A stretch of DNA of 64,000 nucleotides from the NCBI GenBank assembly GCA_003439945.1, contig QVRM01005211.1:164001-228000 (forward strand), in the 5' to 3' direction. The position numbers and the translations under genes were made by a program. The stretch comes from Dermanyssus gallinae. Taxonomy: Eukaryota; Arthropoda; Arachnida; Mesostigmata; Dermanyssidae. Positions 35,571-47,679 of the stretch are shown here, piece by piece. The notes under the pieces are model-generated. The model had not been told where the DNA came from, did not search any database, and was given only the letters and a program-made list of their open reading frames with translations. The stretch's first letter is position 1; every line of letters starts with the position of its first letter.

Positions 35571-35613
35571 GCCCTGTGATTAAGGACCACGCAATGATCC
35601 TTAATCGCAGGGC
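35571..35613. other. 16-bp inverted repeat with 11-base loop
   Basis: GCCCTGTGATTAAGGA (35571-35586) pairs with TCCTTAATCGCAGGGC (35598-35613). Fifteen of sixteen pairs are Watson-Crick, and the remaining one would be a U-G wobble in a plus-strand transcript. No frame or element explains it. Confidence 0.88.
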
Positions 35614-38355
35614 AGTGTAGGTCCCTGAGAAACAAGCGTGAAAAATAATCTTTATCTAGATATAAAAGTCCAATAAACATCGCCGTAAAATCGACACGAT
35701 CCATCTGTTTTCTAGCAGTTGTCAAGCGGATAATACATACAGTCGTGCGTGGGCCGGCGACTGGAATCCCTCACTGTTGTCGAAACTCCTATGTTGTTTC
35801 CTATTGTCCATTGACAGATTAGCTACGCAGGCATTATAACCAACATGAAAATACTGTCGGTGAAATTTGTACGACTTTATAGACTGAGCCGCAAAATGCA
35901 CCTTTCTGCGAACAAAACAGTCCGCCTAAAAGCGCGTTTTAGGCCACTCATATTTTATCTGATTACCACAAATTGTATTATATACGCAGTACATCATCAC
36001 CTATTTAAGCTGCGTGCCTATCTGAAGGTGACCAACAAACGATTTTTGGTTGGGACTTTTGCAGTACACATACACCCACATGCGAGTCAAATTATATCTG
36101 ACCGCAGAGTAGCTGCAGTGGGGTGCTTTAAAACCTTTGTTTTGTTCTTACATTCACCTGTTTAACGTGTGTCACCGCATATTTAGTATATCCTTAGTAA
36201 CATAGTAAAAACAAAAACAATGCTTTCGAGATTTAGTACATGGTCTAATAGACGCTTTCTTTAATATTTTTCAGCGTAAGGCCTTGTCGATTCCAAAGAT
36301 ATATCTAAGCAACACAGTCATAGTACTAGAATTAAAAACATTTTTTAAGGAGGTTGTTTTTAGACTATCCTCCGTCCCCTACGGGCTTGGCACTTAACCT
36401 GAGGTATATCTTCAATACTGTAGTATGACTGTACTGACTTAGGTGTAATAGATTTGACTTGCAACGCGGCAATAGTTGACGAATGCCGATGACAGACTCC
36501 CTATGTTAACAATAGAAAATTGCAAGTGTATGGTAATATACTGGCTACCATCATGTATTGAAGTATATACTTATTTATTGTATTTAAACGGTGTAACTTT
36601 TTTCACTAGAGTCATTTGGTACTTCTGATAAAGCGTCATCGTTTTACTTAGTATATTACCGGCCTAGGCCCTACAGATGTACCTATTTCTGAATATTGCC
36701 GCTGGCTTCCCGAAAGAAGACGCATGTTGCTAGGAATGTGCTAAGAACTTGCAATAATATAGACAGGTCGAACATAGGTTGGTCAAATCCTGGTTGCTTA
36801 TTAAACAACCACTGGACCGAGGTTTATATTTTGCGGATTTAAAATAAAATTATACAAAGTAAATAGCACGTGTAAATTACTAGAAAAGAGTAATGCAAGT
36901 TCTAAACCCACTTTATAAGTCGCCCTTCGTCTCGTTGAAATGGCTTTATCCCATCTGCAGAGTTTTAACACAACTTGTCGCGGCAGTTCCCAACTGCCTT
37001 GCTGACAGGGGATATTTTAGTAATTAATTTCCAGACCTGCACTAACTCGAGGCTACGTCGTTCCATCCAGCCTCCCGTAACTGCACAGTATTTCCGCATT
37101 GTTTGCTCGTTTTGATTCTCCTGCGCGACAGTAGGAGAAATATATGCTTTGATTTAGTTGATATATTTTTGCTGGCTTACGCTACTCTTCGTGGATCATT
37201 TGTATGTGGCTGGGAAGTGAGAACACGCCCATATTGCTCCCACCCGTACCTGGTGGAAGCCTTTTTTGCCATTATGCTCTTGTTCGAACGCTGGCTCGAG
37301 TCGATGTTGTCTCCTCAGTAAACATCGCATATTAAGTATTCCTGTTCATCTTAGTATGTTTTGCTTACGTTTTAATTTGTATTAATTTATTTCTTCGGTT
37401 GCTATTGTAACTGTGGACTTTTCTTTAATTTTTATTTGAAACCGAATTATCTAGCCACCTCGTTACTCGTTCGTAAGGTTGAAAGTAATATACACAAACT
37501 AAAGTGAATTTATTACTTCTATAAATTGTAACAAAATTACATTTAACTATAAAATGGCACTAAACGTTTACTAAGTTAATCATAACTGAAAGCGGCAAAA
37601 ATGGATCGTTTTATAGACACCTCGTCTTATAATTGCCTCTTCATGTAATAGCAATACATGAGTATTATTTCTCACGGTAAGAACCGGTCCAATCCTCAGA
37701 TCCTACATTTCCCGTTTTTTTCACAAAAGTTATACATGTACACATATAATTAAAAAGTCTGAAATGTGCGTCCATCTAGTTTCCGCGTTGTAATTTTTAC
37801 ACGGCAGATGTTTTTACTTATGCCCACTAGGCAGTGGTAAACGTCAATCTTAAAGACATGAACGTAGTCCTCCGCCGCGAACGGTGTGGGACGAAATGCA
37901 ATACTACACAATACTCGCAGTGAACGTGCCATGCCGTCTAGGCCAATAGAACCAACGACGGGCACCAACGAACAATCATAGCAACCGCAATGCAGCAACA
38001 AAAACAGCAGCGACGAAACAAACAATTACAACAATGGCATTGCAACAAACAACAGATACGACCAAGAATGAAGACAGAACAGCAACGGGCCTATGCCAGA
38101 CGGTGGTCCCATACGACCACGTGAGGCCGACCTGTTTCCCATCGCAAGCGCGTTTTTTACGCGCGTCCAACATTCCAATTTAGAAGTAAGTTAGGTATTA
38201 GTCAAAGCTAAGTTAGAGCGTCTTTAACCAAAGGCAGCACCAACAAGACCCGTAATTAGTTTTCACCGGGTTTAACAGTTAGCCAAAACATAGCTGAGAA
38301 AAACGCCCACGTAGACGGATATCTTTCGGGGAAGAATTGCGTCACTTTTAAGGGC

Positions 38356-38357
<2 letters not shown>
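35614..38357. other. AT-rich region without assigned features
   Basis: An ATG-started frame of 106 codons (35845-36165) and one of 72 codons (37103-37321) were examined. Neither resembles a known family or has repeat-free support on comparison. A few CAA triplets occur near 37990-38050. Confidence 0.6.

Positions 38358-38396
<39 letters not shown>
38358..38396. repeat. (TA)n microsatellite
   Basis: About 39 bases of alternating TA. Confidence 0.97.
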
Positions 38397-38397
<1 letters not shown>

Positions 38398-39956
38398 CTA
38401 GTAATTCCTATATATTCGTTCAGGGCTGAATCTTTCGCCTGCCAAGCTACATGAGTAGCGATGACGCCAGTAGCAGCAACGGAACCAGCATTAACTAAGG
38501 GTTATGGGTGGTAATTCATTAGGCAAAGTAGCCTGGTCGTCGTGTTTAATGGCGAACGCGACGATCTGCAGCCGCCTGCTTCGGTCGCTCGGTAGGCCGG
38601 TCGTGTTCCGGCCGACTCGAGAGAACCCCTTTTGCTCTAGCGTTGGAACCGCGTCCTCTCTCGTTGTCTTGACTGTCTTACTGTCGCCCTCAATCGAATC
38701 TAATCGGTGCTCCAGCGAATCGGCGCTGACCACTACCGTTTCGGTAGCCCCACCACTGATCGATCTAGGCAAGAACGAGCCACCTCCACGACGATGAAGG
38801 ACCCACTTACACCGCGTATACGTCGATAAACTGACGCTAACCTGTCCGTTGTCGGCTTGTTAATACTACTTTTATTATTACTATTATGAGAAGCATTTGT
38901 TGTTGTTGTTGCCATTCTTGTGGTTATAAGAAACATACTACCCACTTGCTGTAGCCACCATGGACTGGCTAAAGAAAGCACATTATAGCTCTTACTAGTG
39001 TTGTCGAGCAGTTATTTACTTCGGTGTCTCCATGTATGATCAGCTGAACCAGCCGGACAAGCAGATCGATAAATAAAGGGCTATAAATATTCGCATTCTG
39101 GTTAATTCGCCCAGATTCGTGGATAATGTGTCTGCAGCTACTGCTCTTCCAACCACAGCGCTAATGGCATATTACATGGATATCTACTACGATTAGTTGG
39201 TAGATAAATAATTAATTTAATGATATTATAATGTTGAATGTGAATAATATAATATGATACTGAATAGTATCGTTCCAACCCGCATTCCCATGTTAGTGTA
39301 TCGTGTAACATCGCTAACCAAGCAACGCTACTCGATTTTTACGGAAACGCATTATTTGGAGTAAAAATCTGTTATGATTTGGTTGTCAAAAATATCACGT
39401 TACGCTTTTGCGCCAAACATTGCTGCATACCCAATACTTCGATAAAATGACTGAGTGTTTTCATTATAAGCCGCGTGATTCATAATATCTTCCTTCTTTT
39501 AGATTGTAATTATCTTGACCTTTATATGTTCTAGTTACTTTATTATTACGGCTGAAAATATGACAAAGCCTTAAGGTAGTCTTAACGCCATACAACCGAA
39601 AGTACATTATTTTTATTATATTTAAAAAATCGCACTTTTCTTATAATTCAAATACGTGAGGAGGTTAGTTTAGGTCATGTGGTTGTACTCAACAAATGCA
39701 ACTCACAGAGACTAAGGTAAAAACTAAACGTTGAAAGACTGCAAGGATAGTGTCACGTCTAGTCGCAGGCGGAACATGTTTTGAATTCTTTGCATGGGTT
39801 ATAAAGCAAGCAGTAATTGAACCCCGGTGTAATTTGCTACATTGCTAAATTCCATGTTGTTACCTAATTTAACAGACAGCGAACTAGTTGCTACCGCCAT
39901 TGTTGTTACCTAAAACTAATTGAACACAAGCGTCTCACAGCCGACTCGTGAATTCC
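38397..39956. other. GC-richer island then AT-rich sequence
   Basis: From about 38480 to 38810 the sequence is GC-richer and open on both strands. The plus frame has an ATG start (38504, MGGNSLGK...) and 97 codons, but no family is recognised. From 39000 on the sequence is AT-rich and featureless. Confidence 0.5.
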
Positions 39957-40097
39957 TTTTTGCGAGGCAAATTTATATGTTCCCTTCCGTGTCGCTCATT
40001 TTTATTTAAACAAGACAAGTTCGTGCGGTGATCATTCAGCTGGACACAAGCTTAAGCTCCTCTCAGCTAATTTCTAAATATATTTTTTGCGAGGTTA

Positions 40098-40107
<10 letters not shown>
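39957..40107. repeat. Diverged local duplication, period about 127 bp
   Basis: TTTTTGCGAGGCAAATTTAT at 39957 recurs as TTTTTGCGAGGTTAATTTAT at 40084. The sequences just upstream of both also resemble each other (GAACACAAGC.. and GGACACAAGC..). This looks like an old tandem duplication or a decayed duplicated target site. Confidence 0.6.

Positions 40108-40133
<26 letters not shown>
40100..40133. repeat. (TA)n microsatellite
   Basis: Alternating TA of about 34 bases at the right end of the diverged duplication. Confidence 0.97.
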
Positions 40134-40140
<7 letters not shown>

Positions 40141-41054
40141 CTCAGTCATTATAATCGCTTGATCGCGAGGGGAGAGAAGGAGCGCCGGGAATTTGGGGTA
40201 AGATCGGGCTCAGCCAGTCTGCACATGATGGTATGACGCAGTTCAATCGATTCTCAACGAGCAATAATCTAACCCCCCTTCCTAAATCACTCGGCAACCT
40301 GGCTTTTGAGATTTCGTATTCCGTATTTGATTTTAAGCGTCACGACAGGCACACGAACACACATACACAGTTGAACATGCTTAATGGAGAACACAAAACA
40401 TAAGCAAGATCGGCAGGCAGTGAATCAAAAAAGACAAAAAGATGACATTCAAGGCGGTCAAGGGGCAGATCGAATCGGCGTTGTGCATTGCTGCCGGCCG
40501 CGCGATGTCCAGGCATATGTCTAATGCGGATGGTGAACTCAAGCCCCCCGTCGCGACGGCTTCGCAGTTAGAGCTATGCCTCGACGCGTGGCTTTGCGAC
40601 TGTCATTCGGCAAGGCAAGGCAAAAGGAAAAACACGCCGCACACATTGTCCCTGTCCATATTGATCGTATAAGTAGTAATCATCATATGAGACGATTTGA
40701 TGATTGGCTTTTCATTCGCCTTCTCTGTGCACCAACAAATGGCGTCATCGAACGTTGAACATTGAACGATGACGTCGCGTTCTAACCAACCTTTACGCAT
40801 TGTTGGCGTTTTTATTATCTGCATCTGTGTTACGCCTTTGTTGTCTGTGTGGACAGGGGGGGGGGTCCGGCCGTGGGTCCCTGTCTATTGGTGTATGTAT
40901 GCACGTACTATATGTACGTAGGAAACTATTTGTGTACGCATGCATGCCATTTTTGCTTGGCCTGAGTCTTGGAACGCGACTAATGTTGTCGAAATGGTGA
41001 CTGGTTACCAAACAGTTACTTAACTGGCAATAGTAGTCATGCATTGTTATTGCG

Positions 41055-41265
41055 CTGGTTGTTGATTACTGTTATTGTTGTGCTTATTGTAGTTGCTGCA
41101 CTAGTCGCTATTGCTATTGACATCGATATATAGTTGTTGTCGTTGTCGATGTCATTGTTTTTGTGTTGCTGTTGTATGTTATTGTTGTTGTATGTTACTG
41201 TTGTTGTTGCTTGTTGTTATCGTCGTCATTCTTGTTCCTGTTGTTGTTGTTGTTTATGGTCGTCG
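41055..41265. repeat. GTT-rich imperfect trinucleotide stretch
   Basis: More than 200 bases dominated by GTT, ATT, GTC and GCT triplets. Confidence 0.88.
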
Positions 41266-41656
41266 GCGTTGTCTCCGCCGTATGTTAGCCCGCCAGGAAA
41301 CAAGCAAGGAGTCGGCGCAAGTGGGACACTTTGAGAAATGTCATGACCACAAGCGTACAATAGAATCCGGCCGATGGACGACCTTTAATCGCGAAGAATC
41401 GCGGGAATAAAATAACGGCCACATAGACAGGCGAACGACGGCGCTCGTTTTCGCCATCAGCTTGAGATGCTGGACACAGTTAAACATAGTCAGACGAGTT
41501 GAATTCTCTTTTGGTCGCCGTTGCTAATAGTAGCCACCACTATAGATGCCTGACGCTCGTCTGCACGTTCTACCACGCGTTCCTCTTCTACTCCTGCCAC
41601 CGCTCCTACTGCTTATTCTGCTGCTTCCATCGTTGCCGATAGCCGATAAATAGCAG

Positions 41657-41836
41657 CAACAGCAAGGTACAACAACAATTGCAAGAACAAGCTGCCACAA
41701 CAACAACAATAAGCTGCTAGAACAATAACAGAAGCAACAACAACAATAACAACCAAAATAACAACAACAACAACAACACGCTGCCATAAAAGCAACAACA
41801 AGCTGCTACAACAACAACAACAACAACAACAACAGT
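41657..41836. repeat. CAA-rich imperfect trinucleotide stretch
   Basis: About 180 bases dominated by CAA, with a pure (CAA)n run of about nine units at 41808-41836. Confidence 0.93.
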
Positions 41837-42660
41837 GACACCAACAACTCACCCATCAATGACAATGCCGCCCTGTCGTCAGTCACCAGACAGCGTCAAC
41901 AGCGCCATATGGTTGTGGCCGTGCACCCAATGTTTCACGTTGAGGTTTAAATTTTGCTGCCGTCGCTGCTGCTGCTGTTATCATCATCATAAGCAGCTTA
42001 CCGCGCGTGTAGATGACGACAATGGCCATGACAGCGACGACAGCGGAAAAAGAGATCTAGAAGAAAAAGAGAAGAAAAATTGGAAAAGGGGTAAGAGGAA
42101 GAGAACGAGTGCAGCAACACCACAACGACGACGACGATGACGACAACGACGACATGAACTCCCGTAATGCGGGAACAAGATGCCAATTCAAACGCCCGCC
42201 CATTGGTCAGTCGGGCAGGCGGGAAATATATCGATTGGGTTCGCGATATCCATCATGACGGCCTCGTGGGGTGTGTCTGCAAAACCTTCAATCTCCTTCT
42301 TGTTCCCCGTCGCTTTATCATTCGTTCGTTCGTTTACCGCTTTCTGGCTAGCTTCCCCGCTCGTCACCTTCCGAGCCAAACGGCCGCAAGCCCTTCTTTT
42401 TGGCCACACTTAATAGACACAACCTGTACACATCGATGTCGAATTCGGTGTCTGCTTGACTACTGGCGGTGTCTGCATACTTCTATTATCGGCTACTTGT
42501 TGTGTTTCACTACTATTTTCGCCGACACTGAAAGCTCTGTTTGGTGGGAACCGATGCAGCTTAACTAACGACTACACAACACCGACGCAACGCGCATTTT
42601 TCATGCGTTCGTCGCTGGCCAACCCAGTTAAGCTGGTGCACTATTGCTACTTTGCTAATT

Positions 42661-43961
42661 GACGCCAATAAACGTGCAGGCTGCCTTACCTATCCTAGCC
42701 TTCCGTCCTGCCTTGAACGACTAATAGTTCTACTTGTAAACAAAATTAAATTATACACCTTCGTTCTTTATTATAACAAAACGTAGTAGTTACTTTCAGT
42801 AGCCACTCGTCTTAAAAGATGCAACGAAGAACCCAGATGCCATTAATCAGTGCTTTTCGTTAATATTTACTGAATAGAAGCAGACCAAATCTCCGGCGAG
42901 TACCACCTACGGGTGGTACCAAACCGGGCCTATGGTTCAAAATATCAGAATCGATGCCTGTTTCCACCGCATCACATAAATAAACTCGAGGGTATATATT
43001 ACGCATATGTGTTACGCATACACTTATATCTTTTATTGTATTCTGTATAAACACGTATCTATCTATGCTGAAAGTGGGGGTAGAGGAAAAGAGAAGGGAG
43101 ACAGAAAAAAACACGCAAAGTGTACGTTTTAGTGCTTAATTAACGGTTGGCTGATTTAAGTACCCTAAGAACACAGACATGCACTGCAATACAAGTGCTA
43201 CGTGCTTAGGCGCGCGATATCTGGATATGGTATAATGCGTATAAAGCTTTCGTGTTCAACAAAGAATTTGGTTCAACGCATTTAAATAACAGTGTCATGT
43301 TGGTGGTTAGTAACAGCAGCAACAAAAAGACGAAACACTCCAATAGCGAAATAACTTCATTGGACGACGGCGACAACAACAACAACAACAGCAAAACAAA
43401 ACGGAAATAACAACAACAATGACAAAATCTGGTCTAGACGAGCAAACAGAAGCAAAGACAACAGTAGACTTACTGAAATACTATTACTAATCGTGACACA
43501 AAGCGAAAGTTTCTGTTGCTAGTGGTTCTGCTGCTCGGTTGCTTGATGAAGCGGTCGAGAAGCCGTCCGATTTATGCCGACATTGTGTGCGTTTCTAGTC
43601 TTGCTCAATGCTATTATTATTCTTCGATGTCAATGATATCGTTTATCATCTTAGTTTGTTAGACAGACAAACAGGCGAATGATTCTGTGTTTGCCCACGT
43701 ATGATTGGCTTGACCATCAAGTGGTGAGGTGCGCACATTCCACCACCTTCTACGAATGAGCATGTAGAGGCGCTAATGCGCCCAACACTCAACACGTCCG
43801 GCTTCTAAAATTGAAAAAAAAACAAGAGAATCTGCGAACGTCCTGCAGTCGTTTGCTGAATCATCACGTTCGATCACACGAAGTGCCACCTTGCACACGG
43901 ACGGACACGCATCTAAATACAGCCGGACTACACAGCTTTGCCTGCCGCCAAACTGTGCAGA
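42661..43961. other. Mixed non-coding sequence
   Basis: Contains a small perfect palindrome (42900-42919: GTACCACC, TACG, GGTGGTAC) and CAA units at about 43374-43420. No gene is recognised. Confidence 0.6.
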
Positions 43962-44112
43962 GAGACTTGAGTCGTCCAGCGGCGTGATGCAAAAGCAGTT
44001 CGAATCCCGCCGTTGCCTCTTTGTGTTTATGGGGTCCGTCTCACAAAGCAATGCAAAAGCAATTCCGTGGACGTTAAATGTTGACTGAGAGTCAGCCCGA
44101 AAAGGTTTTAAG
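43962..44112 (+). mobile_element. tRNA-derived SINE, copy 2 (internally deleted)
   Basis: GTTCGAATCC near 44000 is a good pol III B box. Relative to the 63.48 kb copy about 30 bases between the A and B boxes are missing, so the promoter is broken. The tail matches that copy closely: TTATGGGGTCCGTCTC, GCAATGCAAAAGCA, GACGTTAAAT and GAGAGTCAGCCCGAAAAGG. ACTGTGCAGA occurs on both sides (43952-43961 and 44113-44122), a plausible 10-bp target-site duplication that fixes the ends. Confidence 0.75.
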
Positions 44113-44122
44113 ACTGTGCAGA

Positions 44123-45189
44123 ACGAGAGTCTGATTACTCACGCTTACGATTCTAGAATGTCTGTGTGCGTGTGTCAGTTTCGCGCTGTTTGACGGAACG
44201 CTGACTAGTAGCACGCTTGCGCAGCCAATCATGACAGAAGATAAATAGGAATAAGCCTTTTCTGTTGGTTGATTTCTTTACATAATCTGATCAAATAATT
44301 GACACAAAGTAACGCATGCTTCGTGAAATAATAAATACTACGCCATCGATTATAACTAGTTCTGTATATGGTCATGCTTCAACCATGATTGTCTCAACGT
44401 TGCTTTGCAAATGTTGCGTTTTGTCGATAAATCCCACAGATTACTCTACAAAGTTGCTCGAAGACGGCTTGCCGTACAAATGCGATTAACGTGTAGAGTC
44501 AGCACGTTGGTAATAAAAAGACAGCACAAAGAATTTGAGTCGTATGTAACTAAGAATTGAATATTTCAATTTCAAAGCGATTCTCTGGCGAATCTTAGAT
44601 TCCTTTGATAAGCGCATGTTCTGCATAGTCTGCCAATCGTGAACGTGTCAGGTCATATAGTGTAGATTTGTTCATTCTGTTAGGTAGGTTAGGTAGGAGT
44701 CGTATATAGCTCCGATAGTCTACCTAAAACGTACATAAACATTGATCTATTAAGAATAAAGGTGTCTTTATAATAAAATGAAATGTAAATGTAAATAGTA
44801 GTGACACAGATAGAACAGATAACGATCGCACATTACCGAAAGGACCAGTTTCGATGACGCTCCAGTGAGCTCCAGCTTACACGTATAAGCAACAATTAAA
44901 ACATAATTATCTGGGTATTTTTAGAGCATTTTAAATACGAACACCTCTATTTAACCATCAATAAAGCGTGCTACATTCATCTGATCTTTTCTTTTATGAT
45001 TGGTTCAAAATGAGCCGACCTGCGAAGAATTATCAAAGCGCCATCTGGCGGGACTTGGTTCTGTTCTTGTGCGCTTTGCGTGCGCTGTTTTTAATGTTTT
45101 CCCCAGACACGTTTGTATGCCTGGTCTAGCATTTGACGAGTCTAAAAGAAATATACTTACTCGTCACTTAGTCAACTCTTAGTTTCTTC
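44123..45189. other. AT-rich sequence beside SINE copy 2
   Basis: Includes a short TTAGGTAGG-type direct repeat (44679-44698) and AATAAAGGTGTC followed by ATGTAAATGTAAAT near 44757-44800, which could be a LINE tail but has no coding support. No gene is recognised. Confidence 0.5.
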
Positions 45190-46420
45190 TCAGATCATAC
45201 AGATCATCTGGGTGTAATCGACATGGCCTAGCCGATTATTGTCAGGCCGACGTGTCAGCGCGTTTGTTCCATCTGTCTTCAAACACGTTGATCCTGCGGG
45301 TTCAGCTTCCTTGGGCTTTGCTCGCGTGTCCTGCTCTGCATCAAGAGTATGCATACTTATGAACAACTCATCGTTATATCCCCCCCCCCCTCCAAGTAGG
45401 ACAAACGAATTGGACTGCTTTCGCGAATTCCTTGCGTAGTGTAACCAACAAATTGATAACAAACAGCCGACATCCACATCTGGTGTTCCGCTGGATTCGT
45501 ACCGATGCCGTTTTTATTGGTGCTTATTGCCATATAAACGCATTCTACCGGCGCGTCCTCGGTCACGCCCGACAAGCCTCCCCACGTTCAATGACGAGGA
45601 TTAATGCTAATACTATGGCGAGGCCGTACAAATTAAAATAGCAGATCAGGCCAGATGTGGCGATTTAATACTGGCCTTCTGCAAAAAGCTGTCAGCATGT
45701 ATGAAACCACACAAGAAGGCCAATCTCTCGGATAAGTCAACCAAAGTGAGACTGTAAACCCCTTTACACGTGCCGGTGAAGACAGCAACCGTGTAGCCTT
45801 TTTCAATGCCTGGAACATAGAAGGACCAGTCAACGCGACAGCGTCAGGCATTCCATCTAAGGATATAAAAAGCAGAGCCCGCCCACGTGCGTCGGGTGAG
45901 AGGCGTACGTTGAGGAGTTACCTTCAGATTCTTTCATTTCCACTCGTTCAAGGCTCGAAGGTCTTCGGTCCAGTCGAAACAAGTGACCCCCTTAAGCAAG
46001 TGAGTTATCCGGGCCGCTGAAAGAAGCGATCTCAGTTGGTATATTTCACAATAAAATTCCAGCGATGGAAGACGGTTGGCGGCTAACTCAAGCTTCTTAC
46101 TCCACACGCTCCGTATAGCCAGTAGTTAAAAACCCAACTGATAAGGACAAATTATCGATAATATTGCAGCTTTGTTGGCAGCGCACCCTGCATTCGACGT
46201 CAACCTCCGGTGCAACCTACTCTCTACGCGATTGCGCGAAGAGAGCCGTCTTTCTTCATGAGAGCAAATATTTGTGCTCAGAAGATAATAGGCAGGAGGA
46301 CTATAAGAGGGCCCTACCGGAAAATGTCTACAATCCTTGTCAATGCATCTGCCAGTCTGTCGGCGACAAATCCTAAGGCCCCGGACACATTCGAATAGGT
46401 GCATTAAGTATACAATGTGG
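45190..46420 (-). pseudogene. Decayed RLE-type non-LTR retrotransposon, copy D
   Basis: On the minus strand, in order: FVADRLADALTRIVDIF and ALMKKDGSLRAIA (about 46380-46230), matching the reverse-transcriptase finger motif 'L.KKDGG.RPIA'; PYQLGF near 46130; then, after about 700 bases of poorly readable sequence, HQMWMSAV near 45470 and NDELFISMHTL near 45370; finally KEAEPAGSTCLKTDG...RRPDNNRLGHVDYT at about 45300-45200, the counterpart of the nuclease signature region. The zinc knuckle and palm motifs cannot be read. Many stops and shifts make this the most decayed of the long copies, and the middle is assigned by position more than by similarity. Confidence 0.55.
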
Positions 46421-47206
46421 TTAATATAATGCAATCATGCACAATGTATAGTTTGGCCAATTTAATGTGTTAAATAAAATCTTTTTTCTATTAAAAAACG
46501 ACGCTAAATGATTGCCTGGCATGCTACGAGCTTATATTGTATAGACCTTCAAGTAACCGGAAGCTCTCACGCCATCGTTAAAATAACACATGCAGTATCA
46601 AGGGTAATGCCTACTTGATCTGAACAACGGATTTTGCTCCAAACGCCCTTATGTAAGAGTGGGCCACATATAGATGATATAATATTGATGCCACCCAAAG
46701 GCCTTGCTGAACGTTGTGTTCTTATCTTAAAACACAGTAATTGATTGATTAAAGTAGTCGGTACTTCGCGTATCACCGGTCGTTGTTATATTAGCTTTAA
46801 TCACACGTCTCCCGACAATAACAACATATGCATGGCTGCAGTGATCCTGATCAAACAGCAATAATAGACTGGGAATTAAAAAAAACTCGTAGCGGTAAAT
46901 ACGACCTCCTTCGTAAGCAGTCGCTTATCATATATACTATTGACTGGTTATCTGTGAAAATAAAGAAAATTGCTGCGGTATTGCTACACTGAAATACTAC
47001 CAGCAACCGTAATACAGCCGGCCTGTTACGGCTAAACCGCCTGTTGAACTTTGACACATTTTATCTCTGTTTGATCCCCGGTAGCTTCCGGTGCCTGTTT
47101 GCTTATCAGGTATTTACCTATGGCTGAAATTGTCAATGATTGTCGGTAGCCAACTACATGCTAAACAGGAATATTTGATGCGCATTAATACGTACGCTTA
47201 CCAGTC

Positions 47207-47210
<4 letters not shown>

Positions 47211-47246
<36 letters not shown>
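47211..47246. repeat. (TA)n microsatellite
   Basis: Alternating TA of 36 bases. About 20 bases to its right lies GAGGGAAGTAATAGTC, similar to the sequence right of the tract at 47645. Confidence 0.97.
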
Positions 47247-47250
<4 letters not shown>

Positions 47251-47642
47251 AACATTAAAGAGGGAAGTAATAGTCTGCCTAGTCCCTTCCCTTGCTAGCA
47301 GTTGGAGGGTGTCAAAGGGGATATTGCTGTTTCGGCTGCAGCTATGGTTAATGTTATCAATTTTCGTCGAGGCCAAGGGACACTGTGAATCGAGCTTTGT
47401 AACTTCGTACCTTACTTACCTCGCGTCGACCGGCCTCGCTCGTTAAGATACTTTTCCAGCGCGGCACACGCACGCACTGCCTAAATTTCACTTTACCTCA
47501 TTTTAGACGTCAAAGCCGAGACTCGGCAGAATACGCAAATCCCGCCGTGTTCAGTGGCTATATCAATACTCATAAAGAGTAACTTGCATTATCTATTAGC
47601 CTGTCTTTGCAATCATAGTCTGTGCATATTCCTTCGTTTCCG

Positions 47643-47644
<2 letters not shown>

Positions 47645-47678
<34 letters not shown>
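47645..47678. repeat. (TA)n microsatellite
   Basis: Alternating AT of 34 bases, followed by GGAGGGAAGGAATAG. Confidence 0.97.

Positions 47679-47679
<1 letters not shown>

Larger units (their letters stand above)
40134..42660. other. GC-richer region with GTT and CAA repeat blocks
   Basis: A G10 run lies at 40856-40865, GTT-rich sequence at 41055-41265, CAA-rich sequence at 41657-41836 and ACG units at 42120-42152. An ATG-started frame of 133 codons (42167-42568) follows, but all three plus frames are partly open there and no domain is visible. I see no supportable gene. Confidence 0.65.

Noticed and set aside
35845..36165. A 106-codon ATG-started frame.
   Set aside because: No domain, signal peptide or neighbouring exon. 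The length is within chance for 64 kb on six frames.
38504..38797. A 97-codon ATG-started frame beginning MGGNSLGK, considered as a myristoylated small protein or first exon.
   Set aside because: The opposite strand is equally open, there is no residue pattern typical of N-myristoylation at position 6, and no family match. It cannot be supported from sequence alone.
41524..41852. Cys/Tyr- or Val-rich translations suggesting a cysteine-rich secreted peptide.
   Set aside because: They are translations of the CAA/GTT repeat in different frames.
42167..42568. A 133-codon ATG-started frame.
   Set aside because: All three plus frames and one minus frame are open across the same GC-rich bases, there is no recognisable domain, and the sequence begins beside an ACG repeat.
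42900..42919. A perfect 8-bp palindrome (GTACCACC-TACG-GGTGGTAC).
   Set aside because: Short enough to arise by chance in 64 kb, with no associated promoter or element.
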